Positions 49,171-58,179 of a stretch of 64,000 bases of DNA are shown here, in pieces. A model generated the notes under the pieces. The model had not been told where the DNA came from. It searched no databases and was given only the letters and a program-made list of their open reading frames with translations. A program made the translations under genes and the position numbers. Positions within the stretch are counted from its first letter, which is position 1; each line of letters begins with the position of its first letter. The DNA is from UBA965 sp046303375 (GTDB lineage: Bacteria > Chloroflexota > Chloroflexia > Chloroflexales > Roseiflexaceae): NCBI GenBank assembly GCA_046303375.1, contig JBKCGB010000113.1:1-64000 (forward strand), written 5' to 3'.

Positions 49171-49201
49171 AAAAACAGGGGGAGCCGTACGGCTCCCCCT
49201 G
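49171..49201 (-). terminator. Intrinsic terminator of the oppDF-like operon
   Basis: A perfect 26 bp palindrome CAGGGGGAGCCGT and complement (49176-49201), followed on the minus strand by TTTTT (plus 49171-49175). It lies just after the oppF-like stop at 49215. Confidence 0.9.
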
Positions 49202-49214
49202 CGCCACACACAGA

Positions 49215-50234
49215 CTACTTTTGCAGCAGAGCAATTGACTCTTTTGAGCGCCAACACGCCACTTGGTGACCATTACCGACGTCTTCCATGATAGGCTCGT
49301 CCACTTTGCACTTGTCGATGGCAATCGGACAGCGTGTATGGAAGCGACAGCCACTCGGCGGATTGAGTGGGCTCGGTACATCGCCAACCAGAATCATGCG
49401 CTTGCGGGTGCGTTCTACCGTCGGGTCTGGGATTGGCACGGCTGAGAGCAATGCCTGCGTATACGGATGCGTCGGAGTGGCGTAGAGTTCATTGCCACTG
49501 GCGATTTCGACAATTTTGCCGAGATACATCACCGCCACACGATCACTGATGTGCTTGACTGCAGCCAACCCGTGGGCGATGAACAAATACGTCAACCCCA
49601 GCTTGTCCTGCAGGTCTTCGAGCAGGTTCAAAATCTGCGCTTGAATGGACACATCCAACGCTGATACCGGCTCATCACAAACCACAAACTCGGGCTCAAC
49701 GGCCAACGCACGGGCAATACCGATACGCTGACGCTGACCACCCGAAAACTCGTGCGGATACCGGTTAATGAAATAGGGATTCAACCCGACCAACGACAAC
49801 AACTCTTGGACACGCTCACGTACGGCTTGCTTGCCTTGGCGCAGTTTGTGTACCATAATCGGCTCGGCGATGATGTCGCCGACTGTCATACGTGGATTCA
49901 ACGATGCATATGGATCTTGGAAAATCATCTGCACACGCCGGCGGGTCTTGCGCATCTCTTCGGCAGGTAACTTGGTTAAATCGGTACCGCGAAAGACGAC
50001 TGCTCCTGCTGTTGGTTTGTACAACTGGATGAGCGCACGTCCGGTGGTCGACTTACCACACCCTGATTCGCCGACTAGCCCGAGTGTTTCGCCTTCACGG
50101 ATGCTGAACGTCAAGCCGTCAACCGCCTTGACATCACCAACTTTTCGGCGCAATACGATGCCCTTGGTCACGGGGAAATACATTTTGAGGTCACTCACCT
50201 CAATGATGTTGCTTCGTGTATCAACCGCTGTCAT
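49215..50234 (-). CDS. Oligopeptide ABC transporter ATP-binding protein (OppF/DppF-like)
   Basis: A 339 aa ATPase of a peptide importer. Walker A GESGCGKSTTGRALI (about 57-71), signature SGGQRQRIGIARAL (about 168-181), Walker B VVCDEPVSALDVSIQ, and H-loop IAHGLAAVKH; the C-terminal Cys-containing GCRFHTRCP segment (near 300) is the family's oligopeptide domain that carries a 4Fe-4S-like Cys group. LRRKVGDVKAVDGLTF marks the F subunit. CGGAGGAG before ATG 50232-50234. It follows the D subunit gene (stop at 50278) by 43 bp. No permease or binding protein is in the window, so they work with components elsewhere. Confidence 0.9.
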   Translation of the reverse strand: MTAVDTRSNIIEVSDLKMYFPVTKGIVLRRKVGDVKAVDGLTFSIREGETLGLVGESGCGKSTTGRALIQLYKPTAGAVVFRGTDLTKLPAEEMRKTRRRVQMIFQDPYASLNPRMTVGDIIAEPIMVHKLRQGKQAVRERVQELLSLVGLNPYFINRYPHEFSGGQRQRIGIARALAVEPEFVVCDEPVSALDVSIQAQILNLLEDLQDKLGLTYLFIAHGLAAVKHISDRVAVMYLGKIVEIASGNELYATPTHPYTQALLSAVPIPDPTVERTRKRMILVGDVPSPLNPPSGCRFHTRCPIAIDKCKVDEPIMEDVGNGHQVACWRSKESIALLQK

Positions 50235-50277
50235 GCCATACTCCTCCGTCAGAGTTTGTCTCGCTTAGCGCGACCAC

Positions 50278-51285
50278 TTACTGCGCCGCTGCAACCGTGG
50301 CTTCTGATTCAATCGTCACGTCAAACAGACATGCTGCGTTGTGGTTCTCAGCAACCTGCCGCAAGGGCGGGACCTGGGTATCACATACGCCAGTCTTATA
50401 GAAATCACAGCGTGGATAGAACGCACATACCTGGGGCAATGCAATAAGATCCGGTGGTAAACCGCGAATCGGCTCGAGTCTTTGCCCCGATGTGTTGTCG
50501 AGACGAGGAATAGATTTCAACAAACCGATGGTATACGGCATGCGTGGATTGTGGAAGATTTCGTGCGTGCTGCCCTCTTCGACGACGCGCCCAGCATACA
50601 TCACCATCACGCGATCCGACATCCCTGCTACCACGCCGAGGTCGTGAGTGATGATAATGACTGCCATCCCGAGCTCGCTCTGCAAGCGCTTAATCAACTC
50701 AAGAATTTGTGCCTGAATGGTCACATCCAATGCGGTAGTCGGCTCGTCAGCAATCAGCAATTCAGGATTACATGCCAAGGCCATTGCAATCATTACACGC
50801 TGACGCATCCCACCCGAAAACTGGTGTGGATATTCGTTAATACGCCGTGCAGCACTGGGAATACCAACATGATTCAGCAACTCAATGGCACGATTCTGTG
50901 CTTCCTTGGCAGACAGCTTGAGGTGCAACATCAATGACTCAGTAATCTGCTGACCAATAGTCAGCACCGGATTGAGTGATGTCATGGGGTCTTGGAAAAT
51001 CATCGCAATGCGGTTACCACGCAAATCGCGCATCTCGTCTTCGCTGATTTTGAGCAAATCTTGTCCGTCGAAAATTACCTCTCCCCCGCTAATGCGCCCC
51101 GGTGGATTGGGAATCAAGCGCATAATGGAAAGCGACGTTACACTTTTGCCCGAACCAGATTCACCGACGATACCCAACGTCTCCCCGCGATTCACATAAA
51201 ACGACACGTTGTTGACCGCCTTGACGATACCGTCTTGGGTCTTAAACTGCGTTTCAAGGTTGCGGACATCTAGCAAAGGTGCCAT
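50278..51285 (-). CDS. Oligopeptide ABC transporter ATP-binding protein (OppD/DppD-like)
   Basis: A 335 aa ATPase, the partner of the previous one. Walker A GESGSGKSVTSLSIM (about 37-51), signature FSGGMRQRVMIAMAL (about 149-163), Walker B LIADEPTTALDVTIQ, H-loop ITHDLGVVAGMSD, and the D-subunit tail CAFYPRCDFYKTGVC with Cys residues. Start ATG 51283-51285 (MAPLLDV) has GGAG before; TTG two codons upstream is possible. With OppF forms the energy unit of a peptide importer. Confidence 0.9.
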   Translation of the reverse strand: MAPLLDVRNLETQFKTQDGIVKAVNNVSFYVNRGETLGIVGESGSGKSVTSLSIMRLIPNPPGRISGGEVIFDGQDLLKISEDEMRDLRGNRIAMIFQDPMTSLNPVLTIGQQITESLMLHLKLSAKEAQNRAIELLNHVGIPSAARRINEYPHQFSGGMRQRVMIAMALACNPELLIADEPTTALDVTIQAQILELIKRLQSELGMAVIIITHDLGVVAGMSDRVMVMYAGRVVEEGSTHEIFHNPRMPYTIGLLKSIPRLDNTSGQRLEPIRGLPPDLIALPQVCAFYPRCDFYKTGVCDTQVPPLRQVAENHNAACLFDVTIESEATVAAAQ

Positions 51286-51427
51286 ACGCAAACTCCACGT
51301 TAAATCAGGGATAGGAACATCCTATCGTGATTACATATTAAGAAGAAACAAGGTGGTATTGATTGAAGCCCTTAACTTGTATTCTATCATTGTAATAGGT
51401 GACTTGAAATTATGCAAGAGGAACATC

Positions 51428-52471
51428 ATGCAAATTATCATCGTTGGTGCAGGGATTAGTGGGCTCGCCGCGGCATACCATCTGAATCAACACGCTCCCT
51501 CGCTGCGCATACACTGCATCGAAAAGAGCCGTGGCATCGGCGGTCGCGTGGCCACACGCCGACGTGATGGCGCTATTTTTGATCATGGAGCGCAATTTTT
51601 TCGCCCGGTTGATGATGCGCAACACCACTTCTTTACGCAGGTACTCCCCCATGACCAACTCATCGACATCGCTCCCCCCGTGTGGACGTTTGACAAGCAC
51701 AATACCATAACACAGGGTGATACAACACAAAATACCCTGCCGAAATTCATCTACCGTGATGGAATCAATCAACTCGCAAAACTTTTGACTCCGACTCACA
51801 TGACAATCACGCGTGAAACTCGGGTACACCACATTCTCTTACACGATCAGCAGGTAACGTGTGTCAGCGATACTGGAGCACACATTGCCTCAGGCGCTGC
51901 AGTAGTGTTTACCCCTCCTGCGCCACAAACACATGAGATTTTGGCTGCGAGCACACTCCCCCCAGAGATGCACACCACGCTCTGTACGGCACTCGCCCAA
52001 GCACAGTATCGTCCCTGTCTGAGTGTGACGCTAGCCTTTCACGGGAACTTTGATTGGCCATACTATGCGTTGGTCAATTCCGACCGAGCACATGATTTTT
52101 CGTGGGTGGCATTTGAACATCTCAAATCACCAGCGCGTGTGCCCACCGGGCAGACACTGGTCACCGTGCAGTGTGGTCCAGCGGCGAGTCGCCGCTGGTG
52201 GGAATACGACACGGCGCAGCTTGCTACCGCACTCTTCCCTCAGCTCTGCGCACTCCTTGGCACCGCATTACCTGAACCACTCTGGTGCGATCGTCAGGGG
52301 TGGCGCTACGCATTGCCCGACCACGCCGCAGATGCACTTGCCTTGCAAACATATGAACAATCACATGGGGTATACTTCACAGGAGATGCGTTAATTGGCC
52401 TTGGACGCATTCAATTGGCGGTAGCTCATGGCATGGCAACCGCTCAACGCCTAATTGACCATCTCCTTTAG
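51428..52471 (+). CDS. FAD-dependent amine oxidase-like oxidoreductase
   Basis: A 347 aa flavoprotein of the renalase/amine oxidase-like NAD(P)/FAD group. The FAD loop IIIVGAGISGLAAAYHL (3-19), ESRGIGGRVATRR-type motif (KSRGIGGRVATRRRDG, about 34-49) and DHGAQFFRP are typical, as is the C-terminal YFTGDALIGLGRIQLAVAHGMATAQ near 315-340. Exact substrate is unknown; renalase-like bacterial proteins oxidise reduced nicotinamide side products. Start ATG 51428 with AGAGGAA before; the longer frame runs into the divergent oppD-like gene. Followed after 33 bp by CcdA. Confidence 0.85.
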   Translation: MQIIIVGAGISGLAAAYHLNQHAPSLRIHCIEKSRGIGGRVATRRRDGAIFDHGAQFFRPVDDAQHHFFTQVLPHDQLIDIAPPVWTFDKHNTITQGDTTQNTLPKFIYRDGINQLAKLLTPTHMTITRETRVHHILLHDQQVTCVSDTGAHIASGAAVVFTPPAPQTHEILAASTLPPEMHTTLCTALAQAQYRPCLSVTLAFHGNFDWPYYALVNSDRAHDFSWVAFEHLKSPARVPTGQTLVTVQCGPAASRRWWEYDTAQLATALFPQLCALLGTALPEPLWCDRQGWRYALPDHAADALALQTYEQSHGVYFTGDALIGLGRIQLAVAHGMATAQRLIDHLL

Positions 52472-52504
52472 CAACACGCCAACGACACCATAAGTGGAGC
52501 TTTT

Positions 52505-53383
52505 ATGAACCGAACAATTCGTGCGCTGATGATTGGGTTTGCGGCTATTGTCGTGGTTGCACTCATTGCATTCATCATTACAACCCCCAATGAATCACTG
52601 ATTAGTTCTGCACAAAACGGGATTGCAGTGCTCATCCCAATTACATTCTTGGCCGGGTTATTTAGCTTTCTTTCGCCGTGTACACTCCCCATTTTGCCCG
52701 CGTATTTTGCCTTCACGTTTCAAGCAAAACGTGAGCAAGTCACGTTAATGTCTATTGCGTTTTTTTGTGGGTTAGCAACCACTATGGTAATCTTTGGTGC
52801 AAGCGCAACCGCACTCAGTCGTTTCTTGTTTAGTTATCTGACGCTCCTCACCACCATAGGTGGTATCGTGATCATTGGATTCGGTATCATGAGTTTCTTT
52901 GGTATCGGCTTTGGTGGTGTACAACTGCTCGACCGCCCTGCGAGTGGCGTGCTGGGCTCATTCTTGTATGGTGCAACCTTTTCACTCGGTTGGTCAGCCT
53001 GTGTTGGTCCCATTTTGGGCGCATTACTGACGTTATTGGCTACACAAGGTATTGCAGTGGCTCAAGGGGCACTATTGGCGTTTGTTTATGCGTTGGGGCT
53101 CGGGTCACCACTCATCATCATTTCATCGTTTTTTGGGCGCCTCGGCATGGGGTCGCCATTTTGGCAATTCATCAAAGGACGCATGGTACCGGTGCAAATC
53201 GCTGGCACCACGTATGAGCTCCACACCACCAGCATGGCGAGTGGCGTGTTATTGGTGGGCATGGGAATCTTGTTGGCATCTGGCAATCTGTCTGCGATTA
53301 GCGAATGGACACGACAAACATCGCTAGCGCAATTCACGCTATCTCTCGAAGATTGGTTGAGTTCGTTAATACGGAGACCCTAA
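52505..53383 (+). CDS. CcdA-family cytochrome c biogenesis membrane protein
   Basis: A 292 aa six-plus helix membrane protein that carries electrons from thioredoxin to the outside. The two conserved Cys residues are Cys59 in LSPCTLPILPAY and Cys166 in GWSACVGPILGALL, the CcdA pattern. GLFSFLSPC and ALGLGSPLIIIS fit the family. No extracellular thioredoxin partner (ResA/CcmG) is near. An extra N-terminal helix (about 8-26) and a charged tail. GGAG precedes ATG 52505. The gene precedes a NUDIX gene by 2 bp. Confidence 0.88.
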   Translation: MNRTIRALMIGFAAIVVVALIAFIITTPNESLISSAQNGIAVLIPITFLAGLFSFLSPCTLPILPAYFAFTFQAKREQVTLMSIAFFCGLATTMVIFGASATALSRFLFSYLTLLTTIGGIVIIGFGIMSFFGIGFGGVQLLDRPASGVLGSFLYGATFSLGWSACVGPILGALLTLLATQGIAVAQGALLAFVYALGLGSPLIIISSFFGRLGMGSPFWQFIKGRMVPVQIAGTTYELHTTSMASGVLLVGMGILLASGNLSAISEWTRQTSLAQFTLSLEDWLSSLIRRP

Positions 53384-53385
53384 GC

Positions 53386-53814
53386 ATGGATCGCCTTCAC
53401 AACCCGCATGCAGCCGGGTGTGTCGTCTTTACCTCGTGCGATACACACCTGCGTGTGCTCATCATTCTCGACCAATACGGCAAATGGACCTTTCCCAAAG
53501 GGCATCTCGAGCCCGGTGAACGTGCGCCTGATGCGGCAATCCGTGAAGTCTTTGAAGAGACCGGCATCACTGGTCAGTTGGGCGCATTCATTGACACGAT
53601 TCATTATGATGTGGTCAATAAACGGGGCGAAACGGTGCGCAAGCAGGTTGATTTTTTTGTGATGACAACCACCCAAACGACACTCACGTTGCAGGCCGAG
53701 GAAGGAATCCACGCATACCAGTGGCTCTCCCCCGCTGTAGCCGTCACCCAGATTGGATACGAGCAACACAAAGCAATCCTGATCAAGGCTGTGCAGATAC
53801 ACGACCAAGCATAG
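53386..53814 (+). CDS. NUDIX hydrolase
   Basis: A 142 aa NUDIX protein with the full box GHLEPGERAPDAAI-REVFEETGI (about 40-62). KWTFPKGHLEPGE is typical of Ap4A- or diphosphoinositol-type hydrolases, where the FPKG motif is common; substrate unknown. Start ATG 53386 lies 2 bp after the ccdA-like stop; longer frame overlaps ccdA-like and lacks support. Its 3' end overlaps the convergent murJ gene by 32 bp. Confidence 0.88.
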   Translation: MDRLHNPHAAGCVVFTSCDTHLRVLIILDQYGKWTFPKGHLEPGERAPDAAIREVFEETGITGQLGAFIDTIHYDVVNKRGETVRKQVDFFVMTTTQTTLTLQAEEGIHAYQWLSPAVAVTQIGYEQHKAILIKAVQIHDQA

Positions 53815-55348
53815 TGCGGACGCGATTCCACAGCAAGGTGGTTGCATAGCGCACTGGTGTGATTCCAAGCAGTTGGGCAATCACCACATAGATAATCCCT
53901 GTGATTGGTGCAACCAACACGAGCTGCAGCAACGCAGATATCGGCGGCAAAACGACGAGCGCAGCCTGCACCATGCACCATGTGACAGCTGCCGCCATCA
54001 GACACCCGACCACTGTGGAGGTAATCGCTAGCCCGCGCAAGTCAAAGAGGCGATGACACAAGATGGCCATCATCACCATGTGCACAATCAACTGTACGGA
54101 ATTCGCAAACGCCAGCGTCTCGGCGCTCTGACCAAACCACGGGATCGCCAGTTGTACTGCCAGCACATACGCCACGATAGCACCACCCTGGATGACGTTT
54201 GGCGCAATAGTGCGCCCACGTGCATAACACGCAAAGAGCAATATCTGGTCAATGGCAGCCGCTGGTAATCCTGGTAGGTAATACACCAACGTGGTCGCTA
54301 CTGCGCGCGTATCCTCCGCAGAAAACGCATTGCGTTGCAGAATAATAGCAGTAAGCGGCTCGCGCACAAGCCAGAGCACCACACTTGCTGGCACAATCAG
54401 AGCAATCACAACGGTCAACGCAGTACCAACGGTGGTGCGAAAAGCCTCCCGCTGTGCTTCGCTTTGCAAGCGCGACAACGCCGGTAAAATGGCCGTAGAC
54501 AATGCTGCGGCAACTAACCCCAACGGAAATTGAATCAGCGTGGTCGCATAGCGCATGGTCGGTAACACGGTGGTACCAAACTCACTCGCATAGCGTCGAT
54601 CGATGAGTGTGCCTATGGCCGAAAATCCCATGCCAATCATAACTGGCGCATAAAGGCGTATCATTTCGTGGATGGTTGGATGATTCCAATCATGGCGCCA
54701 CTGGATGCGACAGCGGCGCAATCCGTACCACTGCAATCCCACCTGCAACAGGGCACCAAGCACCATCCCCAATGCGAGTGCGACTGCGCCAAACATGGGC
54801 GCCAACAGCACTGTTGCCACGATGATACCGATGTTAAAGACACTCGTCACAAAGGCGGGCAACACGAACTGTTGCCGTGCTTGTAACACCGCCGTCATCA
54901 CCCCAGCAATAATCATGCATGGTACAGCCAGCAACATCCAGCGAATCATGGTAGTGGTGAGCGCCTGCAGGGTATCATCAAAACCTGCAGCAAGGCTGCG
55001 CACCACCAGCGGTGCAAACAACAGCATGGGCGCCACAATCACACTCACCACGACAAGCATCAAGCTAAGCACGCGGGAAAGGAGTTCGTCGCGTTCGTCA
55101 TCGTGGCTGGCGATACGACTAAACATGGGCACCAACGCCGCACTAATTGCGCCACTCACCAAGAGATCGTACACCATGGTTGGGATTGTGGCTGCTGCAG
55201 TAAACGCAGCCAACTCAGTGCCACGCCCAAATGTGGCGGCAAAAACCGCCTCACGGATGACTCCGATGAGGCGGCTCGTGATATTGCCTACTGCTATGAG
55301 GAGCGCTGAAAGTGCAATTCGGCGCCCCGTTGTTTCACTCATAGTCAC
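53783..55348 (-). CDS. murJ: MurJ/MviN-family lipid II flippase
   Basis: A 521 aa MOP-superfamily protein with about 14 membrane helices that flips lipid II. NITSRLIGVIREAVFAATFG (about 21-40) is the N-terminal signature with the Arg residues that face the cavity, followed by IPTMVYDLLVSGAISAALVPMFSR (split IPTMVYDLL and AALVPMFSR), and QFPLGLVAAALSTAILPALSR (about 275-295). Start is GTG 55346-55348, with AGGA six bases before it; an ATG two codons later is also possible. Converges with the NUDIX gene. An M23 peptidase lies directly upstream on the same strand. Confidence 0.92.
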   Translation of the reverse strand: MTMSETTGRRIALSALLIAVGNITSRLIGVIREAVFAATFGRGTELAAFTAAATIPTMVYDLLVSGAISAALVPMFSRIASHDDERDELLSRVLSLMLVVVSVIVAPMLLFAPLVVRSLAAGFDDTLQALTTTMIRWMLLAVPCMIIAGVMTAVLQARQQFVLPAFVTSVFNIGIIVATVLLAPMFGAVALALGMVLGALLQVGLQWYGLRRCRIQWRHDWNHPTIHEMIRLYAPVMIGMGFSAIGTLIDRRYASEFGTTVLPTMRYATTLIQFPLGLVAAALSTAILPALSRLQSEAQREAFRTTVGTALTVVIALIVPASVVLWLVREPLTAIILQRNAFSAEDTRAVATTLVYYLPGLPAAAIDQILLFACYARGRTIAPNVIQGGAIVAYVLAVQLAIPWFGQSAETLAFANSVQLIVHMVMMAILCHRLFDLRGLAITSTVVGCLMAAAVTWCMVQAALVVLPPISALLQLVLVAPITGIIYVVIAQLLGITPVRYATTLLWNRVRTMLGRVSAQP

Positions 55349-55363
55349 TGTTGATCCTTGTCA

Positions 55364-56890
55364 CTACGGCAAATACTTCATCGGATCAACGTTTTTGCCA
55401 TTGACTTGAATGGTGAGGTGCAGATGCACCCCCGTTGAGTAGCCACCACCTGCTGCGTCATACGTGCTCCCCATCAACCCAATCAAATCACCGAGGTCGA
55501 CGATTTCACCAACATACACGAATGGTTTTTTGAGCAAGTGACCATAAATTGATACGACACCACCACCATGATCGATACGCACACAATAGCCAAAACCCCG
55601 ACACCAACCTGCTTCGTAGACACGCCCATAGCGCACTGAATAAATAGGGGTGCCCGCATCATTCGCAATATCGATGCCATTGTGGAACATGTACATCGGC
55701 ACTGAACGCCAGCCAAATGGCGACGTGAGCCGCCCCGATGCCGGCCAACCCCAACGGGGTGGCGGCCACGGCACGTTGGTCGCGATCGGGAGTCCTTCAA
55801 CGAGACCATCTGACATACCGAGCAAGCGTCCTTTGACCCAACCAATCTCACCTGGATTGACTTCGAGTTTGACCCAGCTCCCATAGCGTGCCAATGGAAT
55901 CAAGCGTTGTCCACTGCGTAACACGCCGATTTTATCAAAGGCACGACCTGGACCACCACGAAGATTTGTTTCATCCTCCAAGACAGTGACGGTCTCAATG
56001 GCCTCCATGGTAGAGACGCCTTCGATACTCCCATATTTGTTGATGATGCTCTGCGGATAATCTGGCACGACATACGGAATAAATATTTCACGACCAACTG
56101 TTAAGTCGTCATCGGTGCGGACACGATTTGGTCGAAATAATGTGATTGCGGCCTGGTCAACGCCAAATACTGAGGCGATTGATTCAATTGTTTCGTTTTC
56201 GGCAATGGTATGCGAAACACCCGGCAACCGAGGAATACGTAGTGTACTACCAACAATAAAAACACGCCCATTTTGTAACCCGTTCGCCCAAAACAGCACC
56301 TTGGGATTGATGTTGTAGATTGCTGCTATTTTTCCTAGCGTGTCTGCTACTTGGATGCGATGATAAAACAAAAAAGGTGGTGCCGCACTGGGCAACGGTG
56401 TCACCATCTGCGGTACAGTTAATTCCAAAGCACTCATCACTTGCGGTAATGGGGCATCGATGGGTGGAGCGATTTCTATGGCCGTCTTTTGTGCCACCTT
56501 GCCTCGATCGCGATTCGTCAAGCCGCCTTTTTCGATAATGGTACTCCCAAACAGCAGGATAGTACATACCAACACGATGCTGACGCTATGACTTGCGACT
56601 CGTGGTTGAAAGAATGCATCGACGACAAATGTCGGTACATCGTAGCGGGATGGTGTTTCTGGCGTGGCAGTATGCGCACCTTGCAAACCAGCCCGTGCCG
56701 ATTGCAGTGCGATGATTTGCGCATCTTCGCTGTTGCGTCTGATGCGTGTCGTCCACTGTTGTTTGGTGTCGTCGTTGAGTGGCAGTGCCAACACGACGGC
56801 CAATACTACGTGGCGCACAGCGATTTCGCCGCGCCGCAACCAGCGGAAAAACGACACAATTGTCGGAGAAGAAGACTTTGATATAATCAT
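55364..56890 (-). CDS. LysM/SH3/M23 peptidoglycan peptidase
   Basis: A 508 aa envelope protein. An N-terminal cytoplasmic part (1-110) precedes a membrane helix (about 118-136, SVSIVLVCTILLFGSTII), then two LysM-like segments (YHRIQVADTLGKIAAIYNI; VSHTIAENETIESIASVFGV), an SH3-like domain (about 310-365, TNLRGGPGRAFDKIGVLRSGQ) and a C-terminal M23 domain: FHNGIDIANDAGTPIYSV (His-x3-Asp) and GVHLHLTI. Start ATG 56888-56890 has no ribosome site, but TATAAT is 9 bases upstream (56900-56905 minus strand), so the message may be almost leaderless. A longer start at 56986 overlaps the divergent gene's promoter and is rejected. It lies 15 bp before murJ, pointing to wall synthesis or remodelling. Confidence 0.85.
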   Translation of the reverse strand: MIISKSSSPTIVSFFRWLRRGEIAVRHVVLAVVLALPLNDDTKQQWTTRIRRNSEDAQIIALQSARAGLQGAHTATPETPSRYDVPTFVVDAFFQPRVASHSVSIVLVCTILLFGSTIIEKGGLTNRDRGKVAQKTAIEIAPPIDAPLPQVMSALELTVPQMVTPLPSAAPPFLFYHRIQVADTLGKIAAIYNINPKVLFWANGLQNGRVFIVGSTLRIPRLPGVSHTIAENETIESIASVFGVDQAAITLFRPNRVRTDDDLTVGREIFIPYVVPDYPQSIINKYGSIEGVSTMEAIETVTVLEDETNLRGGPGRAFDKIGVLRSGQRLIPLARYGSWVKLEVNPGEIGWVKGRLLGMSDGLVEGLPIATNVPWPPPRWGWPASGRLTSPFGWRSVPMYMFHNGIDIANDAGTPIYSVRYGRVYEAGWCRGFGYCVRIDHGGGVVSIYGHLLKKPFVYVGEIVDLGDLIGLMGSTYDAAGGGYSTGVHLHLTIQVNGKNVDPMKYLP

Positions 56891-57040
56891 TGAAACCGCA
56901 TTATATACCATTCCAATCACGCACATCATACGCTGTTGGCATGGCAGTGTCAAACCTCGTATTCCTGGTGTTTCATACGCACCCAATACCTGTATTATAA
57001 TAGGAGTAAGCTGGTTTGCGATTCAACGAAAGGGGGCGCA

Positions 57041-57619
57041 ATGATACGAGTTTCCGTTGATAGTGTGCGTGTTAGCCTGCTCACACAAAATCGCGTCGTC
57101 GTGTTGCGTGAATCAGATAGTCGACGCTATCTGCCCATCTGGATTGGTCAGTTCGAGGCAGAATCGATTTCTTCGGTGCTACAAAACCATGTCCCGAGCC
57201 GACCAATGACGCACGATTTGTTGGTCACTACGATTCAAACGCTGGGGGGTGTACTCTCTCAGATTATCATCAGTGACATCCAAGAAAGCACCTTCATTGC
57301 ACGTGTAGTGATTGCAACTCCTAGTGGCACGGTAGAGCTTGATGCGCGCTCGAGTGATGCAATCGCCATTGCGGTACGCACTGATGTGCCAATTTTTGTT
57401 GCACCGCATGTCTTCGATCAAGCTAGCGTGCCGTTTGATAGCGAACATGAATCCGAACAACCGGGTTTTCGTTCGGTCGAAACACCACCAGCACCACCAG
57501 AGCCACAAGCAACCGAATCAACGGGACCTGCACCGTCAGATGATTCCCTCTCCATCTTTCGTGATTTTATCAATTCGCTCGATAATCCCAATAAACCACC
57601 TGACAAAGACGAAGAATAA
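57041..57619 (+). CDS. Bifunctional nuclease-domain protein (BFN/DUF151)
   Basis: A 192 aa protein; residues 1-125 match the DUF151/bifunctional nuclease domain: MIRVSVDSVRVSLLTQNRVVVLRE with YLPIWIGQFEAESI (about 30-43), RPMTHDLLVTTIQTLGG and SGTVELDARSSDAIAIAVRTDVPIFV (split DARSSDAIAIA). The plant and some bacterial members cut DNA and RNA, but most are uncharacterised. The tail (about 135-192) is Pro/Glu/Asp-rich and unstructured. Start ATG 57041 follows AGGGGG; TATAAT lies at 56996-57001. A strong terminator follows. Confidence 0.82.
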   Translation: MIRVSVDSVRVSLLTQNRVVVLRESDSRRYLPIWIGQFEAESISSVLQNHVPSRPMTHDLLVTTIQTLGGVLSQIIISDIQESTFIARVVIATPSGTVELDARSSDAIAIAVRTDVPIFVAPHVFDQASVPFDSEHESEQPGFRSVETPPAPPEPQATESTGPAPSDDSLSIFRDFINSLDNPNKPPDKDEE

Positions 57620-57630
57620 TCGTTGCGGCA

Positions 57631-57658
57631 AAACGGAGGTGATACACCTCCGTTTTTT
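57631..57658 (+). terminator. Intrinsic terminator of the bifunctional nuclease gene
   Basis: AAACGGAGGTG (57631-57641) pairs with CACCTCCGTTT (57645-57655) around ATA, followed by more T. Eleven-pair perfect stem. Confidence 0.92.
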
Positions 57659-57665
57659 GTGGTAT

Positions 57666-58065
57666 TTATCCCCATATTCCTGGTGGATAACCCGTGGATA
57701 TGCATGGGAAAGCGCGTGGATGCTGTGTGGAAGAATTCCACCCGATATTGACTTATCCACCGTTTTTGTGGATAAGTCTGTGGAAACAGCGTGTACGACC
57801 GTGCACAATTTGTTGACGATTGGTGATCATGCACGCACATCGTGGATAAGCAGTGGATACTCATACACCTCTTGTTCTTAATAAATAAGTCTTTGCAACG
57901 CCATAAAAACGGTTTATTCACATATCCACATTGCCTATGAGTGCTACTGTTTCTTATACTATTGTGTGATTTTGTTATTCATTCATAACACTGTTGCGTG
58001 TCATTTTTAAGACGTATGGTTGCGCGCGATACACATTGTGGATAACCCGTGGACGATGTGGATGA
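57666..58065. promoter_or_regulatory. oriC-like DnaA-box cluster with AT-rich stretch
   Basis: The 560 bp between the nuclease gene and typA has no gene. Eight 9-mers within one mismatch of the DnaA box: 57666 (+), 57682 (-), 57753 (+), 57767 (-, perfect), 57841 (-), 57922 (+), 58037 (-, perfect), 58057 (-). ACTTATCCAC (57751-57760) and GTGGATAAGT (57768-57777) form an inverted repeat; GTGGATAACCCGTGGA recurs at 57683-57698 and 58038-58053. The stretch 57870-58010 is AT-rich and could be an unwinding element. This looks like a replication origin or DnaA-binding locus; no dnaA or dnaN gene is beside it. Confidence 0.7.
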
Positions 58066-58179
58066 ATGAACGCACTGCATAAAACGAGCGAACGTGGTAC
58101 ACTATAATAAGATAAATGCTGCAACGATGCGCCCCGACCGCGGAGGTCGAGGCGTTTGTATGCCACACATGGAGTTGAC

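Noticed and set aside
54705..55409. 234 aa plus-strand ORF opposite murJ
   Set aside because: Antisense shadow; low-complexity Thr/Asn/Arg content.
57339..57921. Minus- and plus-strand ORFs of 167-180 aa across the bifunctional nuclease end and the DnaA-box cluster
   Set aside because: They are shadows of the nuclease gene extending by chance into non-coding DNA; no homology pattern.
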